Numbered from the stretch's first letter, positions 7,689 to 17,165 are shown. The stretch is DNA of 37,038 nt from Bacteroides sp. (GCA_014801225.1 JAAVEO010000032.1:1-37038), one strand, 5' to 3'. Translations and numbers: made by a program. Notes: generated from the sequence alone by a model not told the origin.

Positions 7689-9806
7689 TTGGATTTCAAG
7701 CTTACATCAGACTATATGCCCACCGGCGACCAGCCGGAAGCAATCAAGGAGATATCGGAGGGGGTGCTTTCCGGTGCGTCGCATCAGACCTTGCTCGGTG
7801 TGACGGGTAGCGGCAAGACGTTCACTATGGCCAACGTCATACAGCAAGTGAAGCGTCCCACTCTCATTTTATCGCATAACAAGACCCTCGCGGCTCAGCT
7901 TTACTCCGAATTCAAGAGTTTTTTTCCTGAGAATTCGGTGCAGTATTTCGTAAGCTATTACGATTATTACCAGCCCGAGGCGTATATCCCCCACTCTGAC
8001 AAATATATCGAGAAAGACCTCAGTATTAACGACCAGATAGAGAAACTGCGACTCTCCACTGTGGCGGCTCTCCTTTCCGGGCGCCGCGATGTGGTGGTGG
8101 TGTCGAGTGTAAGCTGTATCTACGGTATGGGAAATCCCGAGGATTTCTCCCAAAGCGTAGTGAATATCAAGGTGGGCGATCGCATACAGCGCAACGCCTT
8201 TCTGCGCAAACTTGTGGATTCCCTCTATTCCCGCACTGAACTTGAGCTTAAAAGCGGACAATTCCGTGTGAAGGGTGACACAGTGGATATCATGCTCTCC
8301 TTCGAAGAGATTCAGCTCCGCGTAATGTTCTGGGGAGATGAGATAGAGAAGATTCAGACTATCGATCCCCTCTCGGGAGCAGTTCTTACAAATCTCGAGG
8401 GATTCAATATTTATCCGGCCAATATCTTCGTAGCTTCCAAAGAGAGAGTAAATTCAGCAGTTGATCAGATCACTCTCGATCTCGGAGCGCAGTGTGACTA
8501 TTTCCATAATGAAGGTAAATTTGTGGAAGAGCAGCGCCTGCGCGAGAGGGTCACATACGATGTGGAGATGATCAAGGAGATCGGTCATTGTAGCGGAATC
8601 GAGAATTATTCAAGATACTTCGACGGCCGCAAACCCGGTATGCGGCCGTTCTGCCTGCTCGACTATTTCCCCAAGGATTTCCTTACCATCATTGACGAAA
8701 GCCACGTGACTCTTCCGCAGATTCGTGCTATGTATGGAGGCGACCTTTCACGTAAGACCAATCTTGTGGAGTATGGGTTCCGCCTCCCGGCTGCTATTGA
8801 CAACCGTCCGTTGAAATTCGATGAGTTCGAACGTCTCACACCCCAGACACTCTACGTCAGCGCGACTCCCGGTGATTACGAACTTCAGCAGACTGAGGGA
8901 GTATTCACCGAACAGATTATCCGCCCCACAGGTCTGCTTGATCCAGAAATCGAGGTGAGGCCGACGCTAAATCAGATCGACGATCTCATGGAACAGATTC
9001 AGCAAAGGAAGGAGGCCGGCGAGCGTATTCTTGTAACTACTCTCACCAAGCGAATGGCGGAGGAGCTTAACGATCATCTCAACAAATGGGGTGTCAACAG
9101 CGCGTACATCCATAGTGATGTGGATACTCTCGACCGAATCCGTATTCTTAAGGATTTGCGTGACGGAGTATATGATGTGCTTATCGGCGTAAATCTTCTC
9201 AGGGAGGGTCTCGATCTTCCGCAGGTAAGTCTCGTTGCTATTCTTGATGCCGATAAGGAGGGATTCCTTCGCAATCATCGTTCGCTCACGCAGACGGCAG
9301 GACGCGCCGCACGTAATGTGAATGGAAAGGTCATTATGTATGCGGATAAGATTACGGATTCCATGCAACGCACAATTGAGGAGACCGAACGTCGCAGGGA
9401 GAAACAGATGGCTTACAATAAAGAGCATGGTATCGTGCCTCAGCAGATTGTCAAGAAAAGTAACGGTCGCGAACTTATCGAGCTTTATGCAGGAGATGAA
9501 GAGAAAGAGAGTCCTCGACAGAGCAAGAAGCAGATTTCTCGCCAGGCTCCTTCAACTCGCAATTCTACGGTGGATATGCCAAAGGTGCCACGCGCTTATA
9601 TAGAAGAAGAGCATGAGGTGAATGCTTTCGTTGCGGATCCCGTCAACGAGTATATGACCGTGAACGAATTGCAGAAACGCGCCGCCAAAGTCACGAGTGA
9701 AATGGTAGCGGCAGCCAAGCGCACCGACTTTATGGAGGCGGCGGCTTTGCGCAATGAACTTCTTGCCATCCAGGCACGTATTGAAGAATTATCTCCTCAG
9801 GAATGA
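7689..9806 (+). CDS. uvrB: Excinuclease ABC subunit UvrB
   Basis: 705 residues. It is the damage-verifying helicase-like subunit of nucleotide excision repair and works with UvrA (also in this window, 28671-31496) and UvrC. Motifs: Walker A GVTGSGKT (37-44), the beta-hairpin region YYDYYQPEAYIP, the DESH box near residue 337, QTAGRAARN, and a C-terminal UVR motif (TSEMVAAAKRTDFMEAAALRNELLAIQARIEEL). The start is TTG: translation from it gives MDFKLTSDYMPTGDQPEAI, which aligns with the usual UvrB N-terminus, whereas the first in-frame ATG would lose nine conserved residues. It overlaps the next gene by 4 bases (ATGA). Confidence 0.95.
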   Translation: MDFKLTSDYMPTGDQPEAIKEISEGVLSGASHQTLLGVTGSGKTFTMANVIQQVKRPTLILSHNKTLAAQLYSEFKSFFPENSVQYFVSYYDYYQPEAYIPHSDKYIEKDLSINDQIEKLRLSTVAALLSGRRDVVVVSSVSCIYGMGNPEDFSQSVVNIKVGDRIQRNAFLRKLVDSLYSRTELELKSGQFRVKGDTVDIMLSFEEIQLRVMFWGDEIEKIQTIDPLSGAVLTNLEGFNIYPANIFVASKERVNSAVDQITLDLGAQCDYFHNEGKFVEEQRLRERVTYDVEMIKEIGHCSGIENYSRYFDGRKPGMRPFCLLDYFPKDFLTIIDESHVTLPQIRAMYGGDLSRKTNLVEYGFRLPAAIDNRPLKFDEFERLTPQTLYVSATPGDYELQQTEGVFTEQIIRPTGLLDPEIEVRPTLNQIDDLMEQIQQRKEAGERILVTTLTKRMAEELNDHLNKWGVNSAYIHSDVDTLDRIRILKDLRDGVYDVLIGVNLLREGLDLPQVSLVAILDADKEGFLRNHRSLTQTAGRAARNVNGKVIMYADKITDSMQRTIEETERRREKQMAYNKEHGIVPQQIVKKSNGRELIELYAGDEEKESPRQSKKQISRQAPSTRNSTVDMPKVPRAYIEEEHEVNAFVADPVNEYMTVNELQKRAAKVTSEMVAAAKRTDFMEAAALRNELLAIQARIEELSPQE

Positions 9807-11719
9807 AAGAATCAGGAATGAAAAAGGACGAAAAAAAGCCAATAGCTATAAAGTATCCCCCTCGGGAGGCATTCCTCCCTACATCAAAGGAGGAGATGGA
9901 CCGACTCGGTTGGGATCAGGCTGACATAATATTTTTCTCCGGGGATGCTTATGTGGATCATCCTTCGTTTGCGGCGGCAGTAATCGGGAGATCGTTACAG
10001 GCGGCAGGATATAGGGTGGCGATTGTGCCGCAGCCCAACTGGAGGGATGACCTTCGGGATTTCAGAAAACTTGGGAAACCGCGTCTTTTCTTTGCCGTCT
10101 CCGCCGGGGCCATGGATTCGATGGTGAATCATTACACGGCCAACCGTCGTCTGCGCCATGACGATGCCTATACTCCGGGGGGACGTCACGGTATGCGCCC
10201 CGACTACCCTACTATCGTATATTCGAAGATACTCAAGGATCTTTTCCCTGATGTACCGGTCGTTGCCGGAGGTATCGAGGCCTCACTGCGAAGAGTAGCG
10301 CATTACGACTACTGGCAGGATCGCCTTCGCCCCTCTATTCTCACCGAAGCATCGGCCGATATGATAATTTACGGCATGGGGGAGAGGGTGATTCTTGATC
10401 TGGCAAAACGTATTGAAGCCGGAGAACGGATTGAAGCCATCAAGAATCTGCCCCAAAGTGTGGTATTCTCGGATGAGACTCCGGGAGATAAAGATATTGT
10501 ACTCTCAAGTTATGAAGAATGTCTTCGCGATAAGCGTAAACAGGCTATGAATTTCCGGCATGTGGAAGAGGAGAGCAATAGATTCAAAGGGGAAGTGATT
10601 TGGCAGAAGACCGGAGACAAGATGGTTAAGATCAATCCCATGATGCCTCCTATGACCACCGGAGAGATCGACTCTTCGTTCGATCTTCCTTATACCCGCT
10701 TGCCTCACCCCAGATATAAGGGCAAGACGATCCCGGCGTATGACATGATACGTCATTCCATCAATATGCACCGCGGATGCTTCGGTGGATGTGCTTTCTG
10801 CACAATCTCCGCTCATCAGGGGAAGTTTATAGCTTCGCGTTCCAAGCAATCAATCGTAGAGGAGGCCAAGAAAGTGACCGCGATGCATGATTTCAAGGGG
10901 TATATATCCGACCTTGGCGGTCCCTCGGCCAATATGTATGCCATGGGAGGAAAGAATAGGGAAATATGTGCGAAATGTCGCAAACCCTCCTGTCTCCATC
11001 CCACGGTATGCCCTAATCTTGACAATGATCATCGGAAACTTCTTGAGGTTTATCATGAGGTAGATGCGTTGCCGGGCGTAAAGAAGTCATTTATTGGAAG
11101 TGGAGTCAGATATGACCTTGCCATGGCTTCTTCAGGAGATGCCGAGAAGGATGCCGCTTCAAGGAAGTATCTGCGCGAACTGATAACGTCGCATGTGAGC
11201 GGACGCTTGAAGGTGGCTCCGGAACATACCTCTGACACAGTTCTCAACTGTATGCGGAAACCCTCTTTTACGCTTTTCAGAAAATTCAAGCGGATTTTTG
11301 ATGAAGTAAATGAAAAAGAGGGACTGCGTCAGCAGCTTATCCCTTACTTTATTTCCTCGCATCCGGCATGCAGGGAGGTGGATATGGCCGAATTGGCTGC
11401 CGAGACAAAGGAACTTGATTTTCATCTTGAGCAGGTGCAGGATTTCACCCCTACGCCTATGACTCTCGCCACAGAGATATATTATACCGGAATCCATCCC
11501 TATACCGGAGAGAAGGTATATACGGCACGAAGCGAGAAAGAGAAGTTGGCGCAACGTCAATTCTTCTTCTGGTATAAACCGGAGGCTCGCACACAACTTA
11601 TCTCCGAACTGAAACGAATGCACCGGCCCGACCTCTTGGAAAGGCTATATCCGGGCGGCGGACGTTATCGCGGAGCTATCCCGGCAAAGCGAATACCTAA
11701 AAAAGCATCAAAAAAGTAA
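9803..11719 (+). CDS. YgiQ-family radical SAM protein
   Basis: 638 residues. The N-terminal domain (FLPTSKEEMDRLGWDQADIIFFSGDAYVDHPSF) matches the YgiQ family. The radical SAM core has the cluster motif CFGGCAFC (Cys326, Cys330, Cys333), with the Cx3Cx2C spacing that binds a [4Fe-4S] cluster and S-adenosylmethionine. The C-terminus is basic (RGAIPAKRIPKKASKK). The substrate of this family is not established. A second ATG at 9818 is an alternative start. It is the last gene of the long plus-strand operon; a large hairpin follows at 11733-11787. Confidence 0.85.
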   Translation: MKESGMKKDEKKPIAIKYPPREAFLPTSKEEMDRLGWDQADIIFFSGDAYVDHPSFAAAVIGRSLQAAGYRVAIVPQPNWRDDLRDFRKLGKPRLFFAVSAGAMDSMVNHYTANRRLRHDDAYTPGGRHGMRPDYPTIVYSKILKDLFPDVPVVAGGIEASLRRVAHYDYWQDRLRPSILTEASADMIIYGMGERVILDLAKRIEAGERIEAIKNLPQSVVFSDETPGDKDIVLSSYEECLRDKRKQAMNFRHVEEESNRFKGEVIWQKTGDKMVKINPMMPPMTTGEIDSSFDLPYTRLPHPRYKGKTIPAYDMIRHSINMHRGCFGGCAFCTISAHQGKFIASRSKQSIVEEAKKVTAMHDFKGYISDLGGPSANMYAMGGKNREICAKCRKPSCLHPTVCPNLDNDHRKLLEVYHEVDALPGVKKSFIGSGVRYDLAMASSGDAEKDAASRKYLRELITSHVSGRLKVAPEHTSDTVLNCMRKPSFTLFRKFKRIFDEVNEKEGLRQQLIPYFISSHPACREVDMAELAAETKELDFHLEQVQDFTPTPMTLATEIYYTGIHPYTGEKVYTARSEKEKLAQRQFFFWYKPEARTQLISELKRMHRPDLLERLYPGGGRYRGAIPAKRIPKKASKK

Positions 11720-11732
11720 TTTCATATAGCAC

Positions 11733-11787
11733 TGACCGCTAAAAATCCTGCTTTTAGCCCGCATGAAATAAGGATTTTTAGCGGTCA
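11733..11787. terminator. Long inverted repeat, probable terminator after the ygiQ-type gene
   Basis: TGACCGCTAAAAATCC (11733-11748) pairs perfectly with 11772-11787, leaving a 23-base loop. There is no long T-run after the stem on either strand, although the stem carries an A5/T5 block. It separates the upstream operon from the next promoter. Confidence 0.55.
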
Positions 11788-11791
11788 CCTA

Positions 11792-11822
11792 TTTGTGGAA
11801 TCAATATTATTGAGTAATTTCG
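11792..11822 (+). promoter_or_regulatory. Promoter of the S9 peptidase gene
   Basis: TTTG (11792-11795), 19 bases, then TAATTTCG (11815-11822), one mismatch to TAnnTTTG. The start codon is at 11870, and the A-rich leader AAAACCAATAA resembles other leaders in the window. Confidence 0.5.
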
Positions 11823-11869
11823 CAGACAGATAAATTAAAACCAATAACACTAACCTTATTTCAGAAAGC

Positions 11870-14020
11870 ATGAACAAGCTGACACTCGCTATGGGCGCCG
11901 TTATCCTGCCCATGGCGCTTACAGGATGTAAGAGTGGCGAGACTTCTTCTGAGAAGGTCATCGAAAAGCCGGAAATCGAAGTGGTTGACGGTATGATGAC
12001 TCCGGAAGTGCTTGAGTCTTTCGGTCAGGTAAACGAGGCCACACCCTCACCGGACGGCAAGACCATCGCCTTCACTCTCAAGTATGAGAGTATCGAGGAA
12101 AACAAAGGTAACGCGGAGATCTACATTATGAATGTAGACGGCAGCGATCTTAAGCGCCTCACGACATCCGCCGGTTCGGAAGGGAATCTCCAATGGATCG
12201 AGAATGGCGAGCGAATCGCCTTCCTCTGCAAGGACGACGACACCAAGACTACCCAAATTTTCTCTATCGACAAGAATGGCGGTAGCCGTACACGCCACTC
12301 AAAAGTGGAGAACGGTGTGGAAAGCTTCAAGATTTCTCCCGATGGCAAGAAAGTAATCTATGGCAGCCCGATCAAGACATTCAACCGCGACAGCACCGTA
12401 TTCGAAGGTCTTGACAAGACTACCGGTAGAGTTGTTAACGATCTTGGCTATAAGCATTGGGATGAATGGGTGACAATGATTCCTCATCCTTTCCTCGCCG
12501 ATTTCGGTAAGGAGGTTGGTGAGCCTATGGATATCATGGATGGCGAACCGTTCGAGTGTCCTATGCGTCCGTTCGGCGGTGCTGAAAGCTTCGCATGGAC
12601 TCCTGACAGCAAGCAGCTGGTATACGTTTCCCGCAAATATGCCGGTAAGGAGTATGTATTCTCCACCGATTCCAACCTCTATCTTTATGACCTTGAGAGC
12701 AAGCAGACTGAGTGTCTTACAGAGGGTATGCCCGGTTATGACACTGACCCTGTATTCTCCCCCGACGGCAATACCCTTGCATGGCTCTCTATGGCTACTC
12801 CCAAATATGAGAGCGACAAGAAGCGTCTGATGGTGATGGATATGAAGACTCGCTCCAAGCGTGATCTTACAGAGAATTGGGATTGGTGGCCCGAGGGTAT
12901 CGCTTGGGCACCCGATGGCAAGAGCATCTTCTTCCATGGTTATCAGGGTGGCGGCATGCCAATGTTCCGTATCGATGTCGCTTCTTGCGAGGTGAAGACT
13001 CTTTCCGAAGGTGTATTCGACTATGCGAGTGTCAAGCCTATCAGCAATGATAAGGTGATCGCTCTTCGCCACAGCATGACAAGCCCCAACGAGATTTTCG
13101 AGGTAACTGCGGGTAATGCCAAAGCTCTCACCGATATCAATGGTGAGCTCCTCGGTAAGCTCAAGAAGGTGACAGTAGAGAAGAAACTCGTCCCGACTAC
13201 AGATGGCAAAGAGATGACCACATGGGTGATTCTTCCTCCCGATTTCGATCCTAATAAGAAATATCCTGCCATCCTTTATTGCCAGGGTGGTCCGCAGCAG
13301 GCTGTCAGCCAGTTCTGGAGCTATCGCTGGAATTTCATGATTATGGCCTCCCATGGGTATATCGTAATCGCCCCCAACCGTCGCGGTGTTCCCGGTTTCG
13401 GCGAGGAGTGGAATCGTCAGATTTCCGGTGATTACGGTGGTCAGAATATGCGCGACTATCTCTCTGCCGTAGATTATATGACCAAAGAGAACTATGTAGA
13501 CAAAGACCATGTAGGTGCTATCGGTGCAAGCTATGGTGGTTTCTCCGTATATTGGCTGGCCGGTCATCATGAAGGTCGTTTCGCAGCTCTCGTGGCCCAT
13601 GCCGGTATCTTCAATATCGAGGCTCAGTATCTCGAGACAGAGGAGATGTGGTTTGCCGACTTCGATCTCGGTGGTCCCTATTGGGATAAGAGCAACCCCA
13701 TCGCTCAGAACACCTATGCCAACTCTCCCCATAAGTTTGTTGACAAATGGACAGCTCCTATGCTGATCACTGTCGGAGAACTTGACTATCGTATTCTTGC
13801 TTCTCAGGGTATGATGGCTTACAACGCCTGCCGCATGAGAAACATTCCTACCGAGATGCTTGTATTCCCCGATGAGAACCATTGGGTGCTCAAACCCCAG
13901 AATGCAATTCTCTGGCAGCGAGTATTCTTCCGCTTCCTCGACCAGTACCTCCGTCCGGATGCGAAGCCTCGCTACGAGAACGTGAAGGAGCCTAAGGCTC
14001 CCGTCACCATGGTAGATTGA
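11870..14020 (+). CDS. S9-family (DPP5-like) dipeptidyl peptidase, lipoprotein
   Basis: 716 residues. Signal peptide with lipobox LTGC (Cys20), so it is probably anchored in the periplasm or outer membrane. Residues about 45-420 contain beta-propeller repeats of the PD40/WD40 type (NEATPSPDGKTIAFTLKY, FAWTPDSKQLVYVS, DPVFSPDGNTLAWLS, IAWAPDGKSIFFHG). The C-terminal alpha/beta-hydrolase domain has GASYGGF (Ser554), LDYRI (Asp639) and ENHW (His671), a complete triad. The family releases dipeptides from peptide N-termini. It stands alone between a promoter and a perfect terminator. The exact specificity is inferred. Confidence 0.88.
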   Translation: MNKLTLAMGAVILPMALTGCKSGETSSEKVIEKPEIEVVDGMMTPEVLESFGQVNEATPSPDGKTIAFTLKYESIEENKGNAEIYIMNVDGSDLKRLTTSAGSEGNLQWIENGERIAFLCKDDDTKTTQIFSIDKNGGSRTRHSKVENGVESFKISPDGKKVIYGSPIKTFNRDSTVFEGLDKTTGRVVNDLGYKHWDEWVTMIPHPFLADFGKEVGEPMDIMDGEPFECPMRPFGGAESFAWTPDSKQLVYVSRKYAGKEYVFSTDSNLYLYDLESKQTECLTEGMPGYDTDPVFSPDGNTLAWLSMATPKYESDKKRLMVMDMKTRSKRDLTENWDWWPEGIAWAPDGKSIFFHGYQGGGMPMFRIDVASCEVKTLSEGVFDYASVKPISNDKVIALRHSMTSPNEIFEVTAGNAKALTDINGELLGKLKKVTVEKKLVPTTDGKEMTTWVILPPDFDPNKKYPAILYCQGGPQQAVSQFWSYRWNFMIMASHGYIVIAPNRRGVPGFGEEWNRQISGDYGGQNMRDYLSAVDYMTKENYVDKDHVGAIGASYGGFSVYWLAGHHEGRFAALVAHAGIFNIEAQYLETEEMWFADFDLGGPYWDKSNPIAQNTYANSPHKFVDKWTAPMLITVGELDYRILASQGMMAYNACRMRNIPTEMLVFPDENHWVLKPQNAILWQRVFFRFLDQYLRPDAKPRYENVKEPKAPVTMVD

Positions 14021-14040
14021 TTCTGAAATATTCCTAAAAT

Positions 14041-14080
14041 AATGAGAGGCTATCTGACTAAGGTCAGATAGCCTCTCATT
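14041..14080 (+). terminator. Perfect hairpin terminator of the S9 peptidase gene
   Basis: AATGAGAGGCTATCTGAC (14041-14058) pairs perfectly with 14063-14080 around a TAAG loop, giving an 18-bp stem 20 bases after the stop. The 3' side is A/T-rich. It could work in both directions, serving the converging minus-strand gene as well. Confidence 0.75.
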
Positions 14081-14152
14081 ATAAATCTGCTCAAAATATT
14101 AATGAACTTTTTTACTGAAAGAAGAGAAGAGGACTATAGTGAAAGAAACAGT

Positions 14153-14599
14153 TTAGGAGCGGATGCAATCAGGATATAGGTCGCGGATGGTAGATGTGAC
14201 CTGTGGATATATTGCCCGGATTTCATCGGGAGCGAAGCCGCAGGCTTTGAGAAGAAGTGAAAAACAGTCGATCTGGATTAGAAGATCACTCATTGAAATG
14301 TGGCCGAGACGATCAAGGCGGTCCATGACTACGGCCATAAGAGCTCCTATATGACAATCGAGCGGAGTATCAGCCTCAGTGATTTTAGACATTGCCGTCA
14401 GTTGGCAACGACAATGTTTCATAAAGCAATCCAGGGATTCCCCGCGTACTGCCGCGAAAAGATTAATGTCGCCTGAAAGTAACTCCGTGGGGCAAAACTC
14501 GCTTGTAGCCACAAGTCCGTTGTGATAAGGCACTTCTACAATGATATTACGCTTCTGCCCGAGAATACAGGCCTCAAAATCAAGTCTTAATGATTCCAT
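14153..14599 (-). CDS. Hypothetical protein, cysteine-rich
   Basis: 148 residues, not recognised. No signal peptide or membrane segment is visible. It contains nine cysteines, including the cluster CFMKHCRCQL, so metal binding is possible but unproven. The C-terminal half looks helical (ALMAVVMDRLDRLGHISMSDLLIQIDCFSLLLKACG). It lies 175 bases downstream of the anti-sigma-like gene in the same direction, with no clear promoter in the gap, so it may be the last gene of the caspase/sigma locus. Confidence 0.6.
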   Translation of the reverse strand: MESLRLDFEACILGQKRNIIVEVPYHNGLVATSEFCPTELLSGDINLFAAVRGESLDCFMKHCRCQLTAMSKITEADTPLDCHIGALMAVVMDRLDRLGHISMSDLLIQIDCFSLLLKACGFAPDEIRAIYPQVTSTIRDLYPDCIRS

Positions 14600-14774
14600 T
14601 TTTTATAGTTTACAGGTGGCTGACAATCTTGGCATATATCGGGAGAGTAAACTCAAAATACAAAGCGGCCTGCAATTGTCATTCATATATATATATACCA
14701 TACCACCCGCAAATGTTAACGGAATCGGTCAATTTATTCTAATATATAAAGAATAGTAAGCTAAGAGAACGAAA

Positions 14775-15467
14775 TCAATTGATCTGAGAGAGAATCTCGC
14801 GGCATTGAGCTGAGAAAATCACATCGTCAGCAAAGCGAATCGCCATCTCATTGAGCAGCTCTCGGGCCTTCTTGCGATCATGTCTCTTCAGATAAGCCAT
14901 TGCGAGCCGGATTCCGGCATCCTCCTGAGCCTGAATATCATCGGCCGGAGCCTCTCTATAATCTTTTTCCAACTGATTTAACTGATAATCTGCCATCTCT
15001 CTGTCGGATGCAAGATACTGCAGAGATTGTTCCCTCCGGATCTCCCCTCCCCTGCTTATATCCGGTAGGTCATTGTAGGCTACAATCAAATCGTCAATAC
15101 GGTTGAGATTCTGCTGATGCATCCTGAAAAAACCGAAAATCACGCCGGCTACCACGGCTGCGGCCACTCCGCTCCACACCATACCGCGACGAAGCGACCG
15201 GGGGAAGCGTGGACGGCGTGACACTCCGGATTCCTCTTTCCCGATAATACGGAGAAGGTCTTCACGAGAGAGATTCTTCATGGCCGCGCCAAACTCGATA
15301 TCATCCTGTTCAGCCTCGCGACACACACCATCCACCACGAAGAGATACGCCTTGAAATCGGCGGCCAGGCGGCTGTCGGTCTTAAGACGTTGCTCAAATT
15401 CGCGTTTCTCTTCAGGAGAGAGCGAACCGTCAATATATCGGTCAAACAGAAGAATTTCCTTTTCCAT
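14775..15467 (-). CDS. Anti-sigma-like single-pass membrane protein
   Basis: 230 residues. The N-terminus (LLFDRYIDGSLSPEEKREFEQRLKTDSRL) resembles the cytoplasmic start of Bacteroidetes anti-sigma and zinc-finger-like proteins, but without zinc ligands. One membrane segment lies at about 97-114 (VWSGVAAAVVAGVIFGFF). The outer part is helical and ends in a TPR-like stretch (AGIRLAMAYLKRHDRKKARELLNEMAIRF). The start overlaps the ECF sigma gene by 26 bases, the usual arrangement for a sigma factor and its membrane regulator, so it probably holds the sigma factor at the membrane. That role is inference from context and topology. Confidence 0.65.
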   Translation of the reverse strand: MEKEILLFDRYIDGSLSPEEKREFEQRLKTDSRLAADFKAYLFVVDGVCREAEQDDIEFGAAMKNLSREDLLRIIGKEESGVSRRPRFPRSLRRGMVWSGVAAAVVAGVIFGFFRMHQQNLNRIDDLIVAYNDLPDISRGGEIRREQSLQYLASDREMADYQLNQLEKDYREAPADDIQAQEDAGIRLAMAYLKRHDRKKARELLNEMAIRFADDVIFSAQCREILSQIN

Positions 15468-16113
15468 TACGTTTCAATTTCTCGGGTTTCTCATCAATGA
15501 TACCGGCAGAATAGAGGGATAGTTTCACTCTATAGATGAGATCGCGCATACAAAGCCATCGACGCGCTCTCACAGCTCTGGCATTCACATCCGTGGTCTT
15601 TCCATTATCCTTATAAGGATAGACTTCGGCGGCAATCTCCTTATCCGACATATCGCCGTAGTAGAACATTCTGATAATGGAGGCACATGGCTCGGGAGTA
15701 TGCGTGAGTTCGTCGCCAAGGAGAGCGAGAGCTTCCGGATCGGAAGACAACGCCGGGGCATCGTCAGCGGGGAGCGCCTTCAGTATATCCGGTATTTTCT
15801 TTGGAAGATCCGAACAGGGTGACCCCTCGTCATCCTCCTGAGGGGAGAGCGAAGTAGTGACGCCAAGGTGACGGTATTGTTTTGAAGCCATCCTCAGACC
15901 TACGGTCATAATATAGGAGGCCCAGGAGGTATTCTCGCGAATGCTGCCCTCCTGTAAGTTTTTATGAATAGCGATGAAGACATCCTGATAGATATTTTCG
16001 GCATACTCCAGACGCAGATTGGACGTCTTATATCGGTCCATGAGCATCCCGGTGAAGTCGCCGCGCAACCTCATATACCATTTCCTCACAATATCCTCAT
16101 ACGTTTCCTTCAT
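15442..16113 (-). CDS. ECF-type RNA polymerase sigma factor
   Basis: Read from ATG 16113, the protein has 223 residues. Region 2 is about residues 8-82 (VRKWYMRLRGDFTGMLM, ENIYQDVFIAIHKNLQ, SWASYIMTVGLRMASKQYRH) and region 4 lies in the C-terminal third (CASIIRMFYYGDMSDKEIAAEVYP, DVNARAVRARRWL). The frame stays open to an ATG at 16212. I prefer 16113 because the extra 33 residues do not look like a sigma factor and their first codons overlap a 22-base palindrome. The gene lies between the caspase gene and its likely membrane regulator, so it may respond to protease signals. Confidence 0.75.
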   Translation of the reverse strand: MKETYEDIVRKWYMRLRGDFTGMLMDRYKTSNLRLEYAENIYQDVFIAIHKNLQEGSIRENTSWASYIMTVGLRMASKQYRHLGVTTSLSPQEDDEGSPCSDLPKKIPDILKALPADDAPALSSDPEALALLGDELTHTPEPCASIIRMFYYGDMSDKEIAAEVYPYKDNGKTTDVNARAVRARRWLCMRDLIYRVKLSLYSAGIIDEKPEKLKRNGKGNSSV

Positions 16114-16186
16114 ATTTTCGGGAATTGTTTCCACTGGGTTATCTAATTTTATAACGGAATCAGCTGTGTACAAGTATAGCGATCGC

Positions 16187-16208
16187 CGACTTTTTTTGAA
16201 AAAAGTCG
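16187..16208. promoter_or_regulatory. Perfect palindrome before the ECF sigma gene
   Basis: CGACTTTTTT (16187-16196) and AAAAAAGTCG (16199-16208) form a 10-bp perfect inverted repeat around TG. It may end the caspase transcript or attenuate sigma expression. A near-consensus minus-strand -7 element, TATACTTG, lies just after it at 16171-16178, which would start a transcript upstream of ATG 16113. Confidence 0.35.
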
Positions 16209-16254
16209 ACATCCATAAAGAATAATACCACGAGGTTGAGAAAGATAAACAGTT

Positions 16255-17130
16255 TTATGGGAAAACTTCTATAGAGTGATGTTGGGAAGGTTGGAAAATA
16301 CCCCGCTTCCTGTATGCACCGGTGTGGAAACATTCTCTCCATTTATTGAAATCTGCATCACTTTTAAGTAAAATGGAGATATAGAAAGAGAGTGAACCAT
16401 AGAATTTTCCGTCAGCAGCTTTATATTCCACATTGCGCTCTGTCTCCTGACAGGCCGTCACGACCGTCATTTTCGCACCGGGGGTAAATCCCTTCAGAGT
16501 CTTCACCGGAATACGTCCGGGCGGTGTAAAAGCAACGTCCGTGCCCCCAAGGTATCTGAGCACCTCCGGATTGGTTTCCGTAAACTCATCTTTCTGTATA
16601 CCCTTACTGTAGCAAGCATCCACTACTACAAACAAATGCCCGGTCATACCTAATTTTCGTTTTATATTATCAAGGAGCGGACACAATTCATCATCAATCA
16701 GATGATATTGACCTCTATAGGTTCCGTTCATTTTCCGAGAGTCCCGACAAGCGTCATAGGGGATTATGGATTCATCATACTTCTTTCCGTTTCCCTCATC
16801 GTGATTATCATCGCATATTGGCTGGCCATGGCCCGAGAAATGTAAATATACCTTATCCCCATCTTTGCAGCGTGAAGCAAGATTGCGGAGTTCATCTACA
16901 ATTCTTGCTTTGATTGCTTGCTCATTGATCAGCACCGTCATGTCTGTGAATCCTTGTTTCGCAAGAAGCGGCTGCAGAAGGGCCACATCATTGTCGCCGT
17001 GTATCACATTCCATCCGGTCTTCAACCGGACATATTTGCCGATGCCTATCAGCAATGCTCGATTGGTGGCGGAAGATGATACCACCGTCATCAGAAATAC
17101 AAATACAAGCACGATAGTACGTTTTATCAT
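16255..17130 (-). CDS. Secreted caspase-like (peptidase C14) protease
   Basis: 291 residues. A signal peptide of about 21 residues (VFVFLMTVVSSSA) suggests export. The caspase-fold core is clear: NRALLIGIGKYV, then VYLHFSGHGQP with the catalytic-type His101, and LFVVVDACYSKG with Cys173, the His/Cys dyad of clan CD proteases (metacaspase/caspase). The substrate is unknown; prokaryotic relatives often cut after Arg or Lys. It lies 35 bases after the CHAT protease gene and about 140 bases before the sigma start, all on one strand. A second clan-CD protease beside it suggests a proteolytic relay. Confidence 0.8.
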   Translation of the reverse strand: MIKRTIVLVFVFLMTVVSSSATNRALLIGIGKYVRLKTGWNVIHGDNDVALLQPLLAKQGFTDMTVLINEQAIKARIVDELRNLASRCKDGDKVYLHFSGHGQPICDDNHDEGNGKKYDESIIPYDACRDSRKMNGTYRGQYHLIDDELCPLLDNIKRKLGMTGHLFVVVDACYSKGIQKDEFTETNPEVLRYLGGTDVAFTPPGRIPVKTLKGFTPGAKMTVVTACQETERNVEYKAADGKFYGSLSFYISILLKSDADFNKWRECFHTGAYRKRGIFQPSQHHSIEVFP

Positions 17131-17165
17131 ATCTTTATTTTTCTATGCTACTTATGAAATCTTGA

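Noticed and set aside
12299..13882. A 527-codon open frame on the minus strand
   Set aside because: It lies entirely inside the S9 peptidase gene, which has a full catalytic triad and promoter on the plus strand. The antisense protein has no recognisable motifs; it is a codon-bias shadow.
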